Positions 16,413-25,819 are shown, numbered from the stretch's first letter. The stretch is DNA of 64,000 bases from Coleofasciculus sp937127375 (GCA_040218875.1 JAVJQP010000146.1), one strand, 5' to 3'. The notes: generated from the sequence alone by a model not told the origin. Program-made: numbers and translations.

Positions 16413-19111
16413 ATTACCAAGTTGGCGGTAGTCTCAGACATGATGATCCTACCTATGTGGTGCGACAAGCAGACGCCCAACTCTATGAGGCGGTAAAAGC
16501 GGGTGAATTTTGTCATGTTCTTAGCCCTCGACAAATGGGCAAATCTTCTCTCCTTGTCAGAACTAAGTATCGTCTGGAAGCCGAAGGATTCCGCTGTGGT
16601 GTTCTGGATATGACCACAATCGGTGGTGAATATACGACGCCTGTACAGTGGTATAAGGGCGTTGTCACGCAGTTATGGTTGGCGTTCAATCTGCGGGGAA
16701 AGATTCATTTAAAATCTTGGTGGAAAGAGCGAGAAGATATCTCTTTTTTGCAACGATGCTGTCACTTTATTGAAGAAGCTTTGCTCGATCAATTCTCCAG
16801 TGAACGATTGGTCATCTTAATGGATGAAATTGATCGAATCCTCAGCATTGATTTCCCCATTGATGATTTTTGGGCTTTAATTCGATTTTGCTATAATCAA
16901 CGCGCTATTAATCCTGACTATAATCGGATTGTCTTTGTCTTCTTTGGCGTCGCTGCACCATCGGACTTAATTCGCGATCGCAGCCGGACTTCTTTTAATA
17001 TTGGTCAAGCCATAGAACTACAAGGGTTTAAACTCACAGAAGTACAACCCCTGATCCAAGGCTTAGACAGAAACGTCAATACGCCTGAGACGATTGTCCA
17101 AGCAATTTTGGCGTGGACATCGGGTCAGCCATTTCTTACCCAGAAGTTGTGTAATTTAGTCTGGAAAACGGCAGAAAATACAGAATCGGAGAGGCTAGTT
17201 GTCCCGCCAGGTCAGGAATACAAGTGGGTAGAAAACCTGGTGCGATCGCGCATCATTAATAACTGGGCGTCTCAGGATGATCCCGAACATTTGAGAACGA
17301 TTCAGAATCGGATTCAAGGGAATGGTCAACGGACGGGTAGAATGCTGGGTATTTATCAGCAGGTGTTACAAGGTGTGGAGATTGAGGTAGATGACTCGCG
17401 AGAAATAAGCGAACTTTTGTTATCGGGTTTGTTGGTTAAAAATCAGGGAATATTACAGGTAAAGAATAGAATTTATGCAGAAGTATTTAATCAAACCTGG
17501 GTAACCAAAAAATTAGTTTCCCTGCGTCCTTATGCTGACGCATTCAACGCCTGGATTACCTCAAAAAAACAGAATCAATCCCACCTGCTGCAAGGAAAGG
17601 CATTAAGAGAGGCATTAACCTGGTCTCAAGGGAAGAGTTTGAGTGATCTAGATTATCAGTTTTTAGCGGCGAGTCAAGAATTAAATCGACGAGACATTCA
17701 GAACGCCCTCAAAGCGATTGAAAAAGCCAACTCTCTGCTGTCATCGGCGACCAAGAAAGCTAAAACAGAACCAATCAGACATCGACTGTGGCGCGGATGG
17801 ATTGGCGTGATCAGCCTTAGCACAACTATTCTGGTAATTCTGTTACGTTTAACAGGATTGTTGCAAGGTTTAGAATGGGATGTTTGGGACAATTTTTTTC
17901 GAGTTCGCCCCTTAGAACCCCCTGATCCACGGATTGTGATTGTCACCATTGATGAAAATGATATCACTCAAGTTGGACAGTGGCCCCTCCCGGATGCAGT
18001 GTTGGCAGAAGCAATTACTCGATTAAATGCGGATAATCCGCGTGTCATTGGTTTAGATGTGTATCGAGATTTGCCTGTCGAACCCGGACATCAAGAATTA
18101 GTTGAGCTATTTGAGTCTACTCCTAATCTGATTGGTGCAGAGAAAGTTGTTGGTAATTCCGTGAATCCTCCTCCAAGTTTAAATCAGTTGGGACAAGTCG
18201 GTTTTGTGGATATGGTATTGGATGCAGATGGCAAAGTCCGTCGAGGGTTAATATCTGTTCAATTGGCGGATCAACTTCATCTGAGTTTCAGCTTAAAACT
18301 AGCATTGCAGTATCTAGAAGCCCAAGGAATTACACCTCAAACTCAAGAACAGCATCGTTGGCAATTGGGTCAGGCGATATTTTTACCCTTGGATAAAAAT
18401 GATGGCGGCTATGTGCGGGTTGATACTGGCGGCTATCAGATCCTATTAAACTATCGTGGCTCTTTAGAGGATTTTTACACCATCTCGCTTACTGATTTAC
18501 TAGAGAATCAGATTCCTGTAGAATTAAAGCGTGATCATGGGTTTACCGGACGGGTTATATTAATTGGCGCGATCGCAACCAGCCTGAAGGACTTTTTCTA
18601 TACCCCCTACAGTGGGAGTTTGTCTCGCACACCACAAGGGATGGCGGGTGTGGTGGTTCATGCTAATTTAACCAGCCAGATTTTAAGTGCAGCCCTAGAT
18701 AATCGTCCCCTAATCCGGACATGGAGTGAATTCCAAGAGGGGTTGTGGGTTTTGCTGTGGTCTTTAATCGGTACAGTATTAAGTTGGCGGTTGCAGTCTC
18801 CTCAGCGGGTGGCGTTGGGAATTGCGATCGCAGGTTTAGTATTAGTCGCCATTGCCTATAACGCCTTCTTACAGGGGTGGTGGATACCAGTGATTCCGCC
18901 AATCCTAGGATTAATTCTATCCGCGATCGCACTGTCTTGGTTTACCAGCAAGCAAATCGAAAAACTCCAACTCCGTCGCATTCTAGAGTTACTCACCCAA
19001 GACTACTCCACATCTCCGGCGGCGGTACGGATTGCTCTAGAATATCTGAAAAAGTCAGAACGCGAAAGCAATCACGCCTTGATTGAAGAATGTCTCCCGA
19101 ACAGGGAATAG
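16406..19111 (+). CDS. AAA-like ATPase fused to membrane CHASE2 domain
   Basis: A 901-residue protein. Residues 1 to about 400 match the AAA_35 family of cyanobacterial ATPases: YQVGGSLRHDDPTYVVRQAD, a P-loop-like SPRQMGKSS (40-48) and a Walker B LVILMDEIDR. Near 470-490 is a membrane helix, followed by a CHASE2 sensor domain (about 500-750; WDNFFRVRPLEPPDPRIVIV, IGLDVYRDLP, VGFVDMVLDADGKVRR). Two or three membrane helices near 775-855 and a short cytoplasmic tail follow. CHASE2 is an extracytoplasmic sensor normally attached to kinases or cyclases; here no such output exists apart from the ATPase. It converges on DUF928 and TPR-CHAT genes that often accompany CHASE2 proteins in cyanobacteria. 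The start lies in a heptamer repeat. Confidence 0.85.
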   Translation: MTNYQVGGSLRHDDPTYVVRQADAQLYEAVKAGEFCHVLSPRQMGKSSLLVRTKYRLEAEGFRCGVLDMTTIGGEYTTPVQWYKGVVTQLWLAFNLRGKIHLKSWWKEREDISFLQRCCHFIEEALLDQFSSERLVILMDEIDRILSIDFPIDDFWALIRFCYNQRAINPDYNRIVFVFFGVAAPSDLIRDRSRTSFNIGQAIELQGFKLTEVQPLIQGLDRNVNTPETIVQAILAWTSGQPFLTQKLCNLVWKTAENTESERLVVPPGQEYKWVENLVRSRIINNWASQDDPEHLRTIQNRIQGNGQRTGRMLGIYQQVLQGVEIEVDDSREISELLLSGLLVKNQGILQVKNRIYAEVFNQTWVTKKLVSLRPYADAFNAWITSKKQNQSHLLQGKALREALTWSQGKSLSDLDYQFLAASQELNRRDIQNALKAIEKANSLLSSATKKAKTEPIRHRLWRGWIGVISLSTTILVILLRLTGLLQGLEWDVWDNFFRVRPLEPPDPRIVIVTIDENDITQVGQWPLPDAVLAEAITRLNADNPRVIGLDVYRDLPVEPGHQELVELFESTPNLIGAEKVVGNSVNPPPSLNQLGQVGFVDMVLDADGKVRRGLISVQLADQLHLSFSLKLALQYLEAQGITPQTQEQHRWQLGQAIFLPLDKNDGGYVRVDTGGYQILLNYRGSLEDFYTISLTDLLENQIPVELKRDHGFTGRVILIGAIATSLKDFFYTPYSGSLSRTPQGMAGVVVHANLTSQILSAALDNRPLIRTWSEFQEGLWVLLWSLIGTVLSWRLQSPQRVALGIAIAGLVLVAIAYNAFLQGWWIPVIPPILGLILSAIALSWFTSKQIEKLQLRRILELLTQDYSTSPAAVRIALEYLKKSERESNHALIEECLPNRE

Positions 19112-19178
19112 AGAGATGAGGGAGATGGGGGAGATGGGGGAGATGGGGGAGATGAGGGAGATGGGGGAGATGGGGAAG
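19111..19178. repeat. GGGGGAGAT tandem tract
   Basis: About seven units of GAGATGGGG/GAGATGAGG directly after the CHASE2 stop codon. Open frames across it encode only low-complexity peptides. Confidence 0.85.
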
Positions 19179-19196
19179 TTAACTCAAAATTCTACC

Positions 19197-19820
19197 TTAC
19201 CTGTTCCCTGTTCCCTGTTCCCTGTTCCCTGTTCCCTGTTCCCTGTTCCCTGTAATTTCTTGAGATTCAACGCGCTCAATTACACCCGTTACAGTTGGGT
19301 CATTGGGATCAAGCGACTGTTGACAAATTAAACTAATAGACCATTGATATGGCGTGTTTGTCTTTAGATCAGGCGCATCTTCTGGTAATAGAAAGCTAAA
19401 CTCACTCCCGGTTTTTGGTAATGTGATGATTGTCTGGTAATCGTACTCTTCCTCAGCATCCTTTAAACTAAAAAACACTTTCCGCGCTACTGTTTCTGGG
19501 ATATAAAGTGAGAATGTAGGACGTTGGGCGATCGTTTCACTCTCAACTGGCATCAAAACCGAAAATCCTGGTGTACCTTCAGCCACCTCATCTTGGGTAC
19601 AATAACCACCATCACGAGTTCCTGCTCCTTTTGTATCATCATCTGGACTGTCATCTCCAGGAGGTGTAAAAGGTTCATTATTATTCGGATCTGTCACAGC
19701 TTGAGTTTGGGCGACCAGACTAGGAACAATCGCCAATTCTAAAGGTAGTGTGATGGACAATAGAATTAAAGGGAAACGCCAACTAAGCCACTTTACACTG
19801 AAAAAATGAAAGGGTTTCAT
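19197..19820 (-). CDS. DUF928 secreted protein with repeat-encoded tail
   Basis: A 207-residue protein with an N-terminal signal-like helix (about residues 11-37, LILLSITLPLELAIVPSLVAQ). It then has an acidic linker (PPGDDSPDDDTKGAGTRDGG) and the DUF928 body (about 75-185; TFSLYIPETVARKVFFSLKD, LPEDAPDLKTNTPYQWSISLIC). DUF928 proteins are cyanobacterial exported proteins of unknown function, often found beside CHAT-TPR and CHASE2 genes, as here. The last 20 residues (GNREQGT repeated) are encoded by the CCCTGTT heptamer tract, so the natural C-terminus has been replaced or extended by repeat DNA. The ATG is preceded by two 19-base direct repeats. Confidence 0.8.
   Translation of the reverse strand: MKPFHFFSVKWLSWRFPLILLSITLPLELAIVPSLVAQTQAVTDPNNNEPFTPPGDDSPDDDTKGAGTRDGGYCTQDEVAEGTPGFSVLMPVESETIAQRPTFSLYIPETVARKVFFSLKDAEEEYDYQTIITLPKTGSEFSFLLPEDAPDLKTNTPYQWSISLICQQSLDPNDPTVTGVIERVESQEITGNREQGTGNREQGTGNR
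19200..19253. repeat. CCCTGTT heptamer tract inside the DUF928 gene end
   Basis: Seven perfect copies and a fraction. It codes for the C-terminal residues of the minus-strand DUF928 protein; because 7 is not a multiple of 3, gain or loss of one unit would change the reading frame and the stop used. Confidence 0.9.
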
Positions 19821-19858
19821 GGATCTAAAATTGATACAGGGGTCTAAAATTAATACAG
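19821..19858. repeat. 19-base tandem direct repeat before DUF928 start
   Basis: GGATCTAAAATTGATACAG (19821-19839) is followed at once by GGGTCTAAAATTAATACAG (19840-19858). The pair abuts the minus-strand ATG and covers the place where a ribosome binding site and leader would be. It may be a duplicated regulatory site or a simple slippage product. Confidence 0.7.
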
Positions 19859-20109
19859 TTACTCTAGAGATAGACTCGTTTAAGTGACGGTCTATCCACC
19901 TGAAGATTTAATTGTTTGTTTCAGCAAGATCTTCCGAAATTGCTGTTACCCTATTTGTGGAGTTGTCTAAAAATTGTATTATAACATTTAGCAAAAATAG
20001 CATCCACCAAAAGGCAGAAGATAGAGGGACTGGCGGAGCTGGGGAAGATGAGGAAGATGGGGAAGATGAGGAAGATGGGGAAGATGGGGGAGATGAGGGA
20101 GATTGTGTA

Positions 20110-20166
20110 GGGGCGGGTTTTACCACTAACGTTTCGTTTTCACCCTGATATCACTAAACCCGCCCC
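20110..20166. repeat. GGGCGGGTTT/AAACCCGCCC dispersed element, copy 3
   Basis: A 57-base element with arms GGGGCGGGTTTTA and AAACCCGCCCC. Its middle (ACCACTAACGTTTCG) resembles copy 1 (ACCGATAACGTTCTG). Confidence 0.8.
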
Positions 20167-20197
20167 GACCTGACCGTTCAATTATCACAAATGACGA

Positions 20198-20227
20198 ATG
20201 AAAAATGAAAAATGAAAAATGAAAAAT
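20198..20227. repeat. ATGAAAA heptamer tract
   Basis: Four copies of AAAAATG ending just before the CHAT gene stop codon. Confidence 0.8.
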
Positions 20228-20230
20228 AAC

Positions 20231-22837
20231 TTATAACCAATTGCCAACTAAAATAAAGGGTGCCCAGTAGTAGGGATGCTGGTATTGATTTTGCTGGAGT
20301 AGAAATAACTGAGCTTGACGCAAGGCTTCAGCGCGATTAGTATCAGGCTGAGTTAAATTATTGTACAGTTGAATCATCGCCTGAGCCGTTGATTTATCTT
20401 TGACTGACCATAACGTGCCAATGGTACTGCGGGTTCCAGATCGCACCGCTAATCCCGCTAATCCTAACGCCGCTCGTTGATCACCATTTGCGGTTTGACA
20501 CGCACTGAGAACCAGGAGTTCAATCGGGGGAGAATTGTCTTGGTTTTTACCTTTGAGGAGTTGAGAAAGGGTATTGGCATTAAACCGTTTATCCCAGGTG
20601 AGGATAAAGGTATCTTCCAGATTTGAACTAAATTGACCATGGGTAGCCAGGTGAACCACACTCACCGGAACTGTGTTAATTTTGTTCTCTAAGGCGGTGC
20701 TGGTAAAGGCTTGATTTAATAGAACATTGGATGGAATATTTGTACTAACTTGTTCAATTTCATCTTCGACAGCCGGTAACGCCGAAAACCCTAGACGTGG
20801 TTCACTTAATCCGCCAGTCAGGGAACGCAGTTGCAGTTGAGTTAGCGATCGCGGCTCTAGTAATTGTAACCCTGGCGTTAAGGCAATGCTATACTTCTCG
20901 ATTAAATACTGTTGACCATCATGGAGTGCAGCCATTGGCACATTCCGCAACACACCATCTAGAACAAAGACTAAGGTTTTGATATTCTGTTGGTTAAACT
21001 GAGTCTCTACAGGTCGAATTAACCAATTATAAATGGTTTGAGAAATCGTCAGGCGTTTGCGGTTCGAGTAGGCAATATTCATTGACTGTCGCAGTTGATT
21101 CACCGTCTCTTCAATCTCAGCTTGAGGTAACGCTGTGCTATAGGTTTCTAAAGGCTGTCCAGGTAAGGAAAGAATCACCGCGATTCGGTCTGGTAAAATA
21201 ATCGGATAAATCACCGCCGTTTGGGTATCGCTATCCTCAATAACTGTATCAATTTGCTCGGATTTAGCATCTAAGCAGGAGGTGCGAAAGTAGTTCTCTA
21301 GTTCGGCTAACTGGAGAGATTCAATCACATTACGCGCCCGGTTTAGGTTATCCGGTGAGGGACGTTCTAACAATAAACGGACTAAATTCCGGTAGATGGG
21401 TTCAATTTGTTCTTGAAACGAAAACTGCACATCGGGGTTCATCGCCACTAAATCTCCCCGAATCGATTGTAGCAGTTCAAAGGCGTCTTGATTGGCAGTA
21501 ATCGCGGCGTTTAGATCTCCAGTTTGCTGATAAAGTTGGGTCAGTTGCCATTGCCATTGATAGGAAATATCTCTGGCGTTAATGGTTTGGGAAAAAAGCA
21601 GAGCTTTTTGGATTAAGCGTTCAGATTCTAACCATTGCTGGTTGATTTTATAGAGTTTTCCTAGGGTTCCTAGGGCTAAGGATTCAGCGCGGATATCGTT
21701 TAAGGCTTTGGCTTGGGTAATGGTTTTGGCGAGGAGTTGAGCGATGTCTTCTGATGTGATAGATTCTGGAGAATATCCCGCTGAATTGTCTAGGAGTTCG
21801 ATTAAACTTTCTGCCCAATTCACCTGAGCATAGATAGCATATCGACTGGAAGATAATTGGGAGAGATTGTGCTGAATTGGCGTAAATAAGGCTTGTGCTT
21901 GATTAAACTGCTGTTGACGAATCAGTAACTTAAATTGGTTGAGTTGGGCTTCGAGTTGGTTTAAGGGATTGGTTGCCGTTTTTGCCGCTTTATGGTAATA
22001 ATTGATAGCCGCATCCCTATCGCCTAACACTCGTGCCGTATTACCCAGATTCAAGAAAGCGGCGCTGATATTGGCGGGGGAATTGAGAGTTTGGGCGATC
22101 GCTAAACTTTGCTTGAGGACGTTTTCAGCCTCGTCTAATTCCCCAATCGCTTGCCAAACCATCCCTAGGCTGCGTAATCCGGTGGCTTTAATTAGCGAAT
22201 CTGGCTGTAGGGTGAGGGCTTGTTGTACCCGTTCTAAGACTTGTTGCGATCGCCTAAACATTCCCAAGCTTTGCAAGGCTTGCGCCTGATTGATTTGACA
22301 CCCTAAGACACCGATAGCATCATCGGCTTGGGAATAGGCTGTCTCGGCGGCTTTCCAGGTTTGTAACGCGGCTTCCGATTGTCCGATTGCCAATTGCAGA
22401 CTGCCTTTGGTATTTAATACTTGTGCTAAGAGTGCAGGATCGGTGGGAGTAGGGAGGATAGTCAGACTTTCCTCAATCGATTCTTTTGCCTGTTCCCATT
22501 GTCCCAGATGTTGATAGGCGAGGGACAGATAATTTAAGCTGATTGCCTGGTTAATGCGATCGCCTGCTTGTTGGTAAACCTGTTCCGCCGCTTGCCACGC
22601 CAGCACTGCATCAGCAAAGCGTCCCCGATCATAGTCAATTTTACCTTGGCTTAATCGGCTTACTGGATCAAGGGATTGAGCCAAATAAGAATCCTGTGGT
22701 TGGTTTGGCTGGGGGAGAGTCGAGGCATTTCCCAGGGCGACAGGAGATGCGATTATCCCCACAACGGTTAACCAGGCTAATCCTAAAAATAGTAGTCGTT
22801 TCCTCGCACGTCTTCCCAACCATCCCATAGATCCCAT
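20231..22837 (-). CDS. Secreted or anchored TPR-CHAT domain protein
   Basis: An 868-residue protein with an N-terminal membrane/signal helix (about 14-36), some ten tetratricopeptide repeats (about 50-480) and a C-terminal CHAT domain (about 590-868). CHAT is a caspase-like peptidase fold; the expected catalytic pair is present, His733 in VVHLATHG and Cys780 in LLVLSACQTANGD. The conserved GLAGLAVRSGTRSTIGTLW and final HPYYWAPFILVGNW are intact, so it is likely active. CHAT-TPR proteins in other bacteria act as proteases in conflict systems (for example Craspase partners), but most cyanobacterial ones are uncharacterised. Position 22837 gives the longest form; the ATG at 22828 has a better-spaced GGA and may be the true start. 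Confidence 0.87.
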   Translation of the reverse strand: MGSMGWLGRRARKRLLFLGLAWLTVVGIIASPVALGNASTLPQPNQPQDSYLAQSLDPVSRLSQGKIDYDRGRFADAVLAWQAAEQVYQQAGDRINQAISLNYLSLAYQHLGQWEQAKESIEESLTILPTPTDPALLAQVLNTKGSLQLAIGQSEAALQTWKAAETAYSQADDAIGVLGCQINQAQALQSLGMFRRSQQVLERVQQALTLQPDSLIKATGLRSLGMVWQAIGELDEAENVLKQSLAIAQTLNSPANISAAFLNLGNTARVLGDRDAAINYYHKAAKTATNPLNQLEAQLNQFKLLIRQQQFNQAQALFTPIQHNLSQLSSSRYAIYAQVNWAESLIELLDNSAGYSPESITSEDIAQLLAKTITQAKALNDIRAESLALGTLGKLYKINQQWLESERLIQKALLFSQTINARDISYQWQWQLTQLYQQTGDLNAAITANQDAFELLQSIRGDLVAMNPDVQFSFQEQIEPIYRNLVRLLLERPSPDNLNRARNVIESLQLAELENYFRTSCLDAKSEQIDTVIEDSDTQTAVIYPIILPDRIAVILSLPGQPLETYSTALPQAEIEETVNQLRQSMNIAYSNRKRLTISQTIYNWLIRPVETQFNQQNIKTLVFVLDGVLRNVPMAALHDGQQYLIEKYSIALTPGLQLLEPRSLTQLQLRSLTGGLSEPRLGFSALPAVEDEIEQVSTNIPSNVLLNQAFTSTALENKINTVPVSVVHLATHGQFSSNLEDTFILTWDKRFNANTLSQLLKGKNQDNSPPIELLVLSACQTANGDQRAALGLAGLAVRSGTRSTIGTLWSVKDKSTAQAMIQLYNNLTQPDTNRAEALRQAQLFLLQQNQYQHPYYWAPFILVGNWL

Positions 22838-23114
22838 CCTGAATTTAAGCGTCTCAATCAGAGCAAGTTTCGTTACCCTTAAACCTTTATCCTACTCGGC
22901 GAGAAGACCTCGCCCATCCTTCGTATGCTCTCATTAAGTTTTTCCTTTTTCTTGAGTAAAGGATATTTACTATGAGCAATTCCTTCTTACCCAATTTTAA
23001 GGCGTGACCGCTTATTTCCAGCATAAAACAAGCTAAGATTTTCATACGGGCGTTGTTTCAACTCACGCCGTCGAACCGTCAACCGTCTTGCCTAACTCTC
23101 CTCCCCTCCGACTT

Positions 23115-25718
23115 ATGCCTCAACCCCAATGGCACATTCAACCCTCTCCAGATGTTCCCCAATGGTTCCTCGATGCGGTTAAATCCTACGCCCCGGCATC
23201 AGAAGGATATTACGCCGCCCAATTATTATGGCAACGCGGAATTCGGGAGTTAAATCAATTAGCTGGATTTATTAATCCCGATTTATATCAACCCGCGAGT
23301 CCCTTTGAATTTGGTCAGGAAATGAAACGGGCGGTGCAACGATTGCAGCAAGCGCGGGATAAGGGAGAAAAAGTAGCAATTTGGGGAGACTTTGACGCAG
23401 ATGGGATTACCGCAACCAGCGTTTTATGGGACGGATTGGGGCAGTTTTTACTGCAGAACCAACACCTTACCTATTACATTCCCAATCGTCTCACCGAATC
23501 TCACGGCTTGAATTGTTCGGGAATTGAGCAACTAGCAGAAGCGGGAACCCAACTGATTGTCACCTGCGATACAGGCAGCACCAATCTCAGCGAAATTGAG
23601 TATGCTTCTAAGTTAGGAATAGACATCATTATTACCGATCATCATACCTTGCCAGAGGATCGCCCAAACGTCGTTTCGATTATTAACCCCCGCTACTTTG
23701 CCGAAACCCATCCCCTGTTTCATCTCTCTGGTGTGGCGGTAGCGTATAAATTAGTTGAGGCACTGTATCAAACATTACCCGATAGTCCCCAACAACCTCT
23801 AGAAGACTTATTAGATTTAGTAGCAATTGGTTTAATTGCGGATTTAGTCCAACTGAGTGGTGATTGTCGCTATTTAGCCCAACGGGGAATTGAAAAGTTA
23901 CAGCAACAATTGAAAACCCGCACCCGTCCCGGTGTAGCTAAACTTTTAGAACTCTGTCAGCGCAGTGGCGATCGCCCCACGGATATTTCCTTTGGCTTAG
24001 GTCCGAGAATTAATGCAGTCAGTCGGATTCAGGGGGATGCGTCTTTTTGTGTGGAATTATTAACCCGTCGCGATGAAGCCTATACTCAAACCTTAGCGTT
24101 AGAAACCGAATTAGCTAATAGTCGCCGCAAATCCTTACAGAAAGATATTACGGAACAGGTTAAACAAAAACTAGCACAACTTGACCTATCAACCACCTGT
24201 GTTATTGTTCTAGATGATCCCCAATGGTCAGCGGGAGTTTTAGGCTTAGTTGCGGGTCAAATTGCCCAAGAATATGGACGCCCGACGGTTTTATTAAGTA
24301 CAGGTTACGAGTGGGGAGACGAAGGTGCAGAGGCGCAGGGACGCATAGACGTAGAGGAGACAAAGGAGAAAGGAGAGTTAACTCCACACTCCGTTAGGGC
24401 GGGTTTTGAACAAAGGTTATCACCAATAGGGCAACGAAATTCCCTAAACCCGCCCCTACACCCTCAAAACCAGGTTCCCTACGAGGGTGGCGAAGGGTCA
24501 ACACTCAACACTTCGCCGATCGCCAGAGGTTCTGCCCGTTCAGTGAATGGAATTGACCTGTATGAATTAGTCCAATCCCAAGCCCATCTCTTACACCGAT
24601 TCGGCGGACATCCCTTTGCCGCTGGGTTAAGTTTACCTGTGGAGAATATTCCCTTATTTAGCGAAGGGATTAATCAAAAGTTACGCCAACAACTCGCCGC
24701 CCAAGACGCCTTGTTAACCCCAGTTGTTACCGCTGATATTGTCGTAACTGTTGCGGCTTTAGGCAAAGCGTTATTCCAGGAACTTAAACTCTTAGAACCT
24801 TGTGGCATGGGAAATCCGGTTCCAAAATTGCTAATTGAAAACTGTTGGTTTGAATCAGTTTGGAATCGTAATACCCAGGACTTAAAGGGAAAAAAGGTAC
24901 AATATATTAAAACCGAACTAGAAATCTGGGATGATTCTACAAGTATGGGATTTCCCGGTATCTGGTGGGGACATTATCGAGATGAAGTTCCCAAGGGTCG
25001 ATGTAATGCGATTGTAGAACTGGATTATAATAACTTTAAAAAACGTCCCGAAGTGCGCTTAGTGGCGGTTCAATCGGGGGATAGGATTTCCTCGTTTAAT
25101 CTTCCCAGTCAACTGGATTGGATTTTAGATTGGCGCGATGGGATGCAGGAGGATAGCGAGAACCTGCTGTCGATATCCAATCCTTTGACGCCACCCGCCT
25201 TAGTGGGCGAACCAGGAAAAAATCTCACCCCTGAACCCAGTGATCCGTTAACCGTTCGCGAATGTCCCATCAGTTGGGATGAATTGCAACTCTGGTTTAG
25301 ACGGGCGATGCAAAGTGAACGGAAATTAGCGATCGCGTATCCGCCACCACCTCAACTCTCATCTCGCCCGGTGTGGGAGACATTAGTTGGACTAGCTAAA
25401 TTCCTCAGTCGCACCGGGAAATCCGCTACCCTAGGGCAATTGCAAGACAAGTTAGAATTAAGCGATCGCACCTTACATCGGGGACTCACCGCCCTTTCTG
25501 GGTTAGGGTTTCAGGTGAAACACCAAGGCGGGTCAATCCAAATTAGTGGGTTGATTGGGGAGTTGGATGGAGACGCGATCGATCCAACCACACAGGAAAG
25601 CATTCAACTCTTTTTATCGGCTATCGAAGAAGAACAATTTTTGCGTCAGTATTTTTATCAGGTTCCCTTGTCCACCATTCATGGAATGTTAGCGCTATCA
25701 AAAAATAGGGGCTGCTGA
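23115..25718 (+). CDS. recJ: Single-stranded-DNA-specific exonuclease RecJ with in-frame repeat insertion
   Basis: RecJ degrades single-stranded DNA 5' to 3' in recombination and repair. The 867-residue product has the DHH phosphoesterase motifs: IWGDFDADGITATS, VTCDTGSTN, IIITDHHTLPED, and a DHHA1 region with ARGSARSVNG and HRFGGHPFAAGLSL. The C-terminal OB-like region and a helical tail follow. I start at the ATG at 23115 because the frame upstream only offers a TTG (23088). Between PTVLLST and ARGSARSV, where the family has only a short linker, there are about 73 residues encoded by dispersed repeats (24304-24522), yet the frame stays open. A second loose Pro-rich linker lies near 25180-25250. 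Confidence 0.92.
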   Translation: MPQPQWHIQPSPDVPQWFLDAVKSYAPASEGYYAAQLLWQRGIRELNQLAGFINPDLYQPASPFEFGQEMKRAVQRLQQARDKGEKVAIWGDFDADGITATSVLWDGLGQFLLQNQHLTYYIPNRLTESHGLNCSGIEQLAEAGTQLIVTCDTGSTNLSEIEYASKLGIDIIITDHHTLPEDRPNVVSIINPRYFAETHPLFHLSGVAVAYKLVEALYQTLPDSPQQPLEDLLDLVAIGLIADLVQLSGDCRYLAQRGIEKLQQQLKTRTRPGVAKLLELCQRSGDRPTDISFGLGPRINAVSRIQGDASFCVELLTRRDEAYTQTLALETELANSRRKSLQKDITEQVKQKLAQLDLSTTCVIVLDDPQWSAGVLGLVAGQIAQEYGRPTVLLSTGYEWGDEGAEAQGRIDVEETKEKGELTPHSVRAGFEQRLSPIGQRNSLNPPLHPQNQVPYEGGEGSTLNTSPIARGSARSVNGIDLYELVQSQAHLLHRFGGHPFAAGLSLPVENIPLFSEGINQKLRQQLAAQDALLTPVVTADIVVTVAALGKALFQELKLLEPCGMGNPVPKLLIENCWFESVWNRNTQDLKGKKVQYIKTELEIWDDSTSMGFPGIWWGHYRDEVPKGRCNAIVELDYNNFKKRPEVRLVAVQSGDRISSFNLPSQLDWILDWRDGMQEDSENLLSISNPLTPPALVGEPGKNLTPEPSDPLTVRECPISWDELQLWFRRAMQSERKLAIAYPPPPQLSSRPVWETLVGLAKFLSRTGKSATLGQLQDKLELSDRTLHRGLTALSGLGFQVKHQGGSIQISGLIGELDGDAIDPTTQESIQLFLSAIEEEQFLRQYFYQVPLSTIHGMLALSKNRGC
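24397..24456. repeat. GGGCGGGTTT/AAACCCGCCC element inside recJ, copy 4
   Basis: A 60-base copy, a multiple of three, translated as part of RecJ. It is flanked on the left by another repeat-like stretch (24318-24392) rich in GCAGAGGCGCAGGGACGC-type sequence. Confidence 0.85.
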
Positions 25719-25728
25719 AAAAGTGCTG

Positions 25729-25819
25729 TGGTGAGGGGGAGATGGGGAAGCTGGGGGAGCAGAGGGAGCAGAGGGAGCAGAGGGAGCAGAGGGAGCAGAG
25801 GGAGCAGAGGGAGCAGGGG
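25729..25819. repeat. AGCAGAGGG nonamer tandem repeat
   Basis: About seven copies of a 9-base purine unit after recJ. Because the unit is 9 bases, all frames stay open and give artificial Leu-Pro or Ala-Pro-Ser repeats; these are not genes. Confidence 0.85.

Larger units (their letters stand above)
19821..20230. other. Intergenic repeat cluster between DUF928 and CHAT genes
   Basis: No gene. In order: the 19-base direct repeat, an AT-rich stretch, a purine-rich GGGGAAGATGAGGAAGAT array (about 20030-20104), a GGGCGGGTTT element (20110-20166) and an ATGAAAA heptamer tract (20198-20227). The repeats separate two genes that would otherwise be a short operon. Confidence 0.75.
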
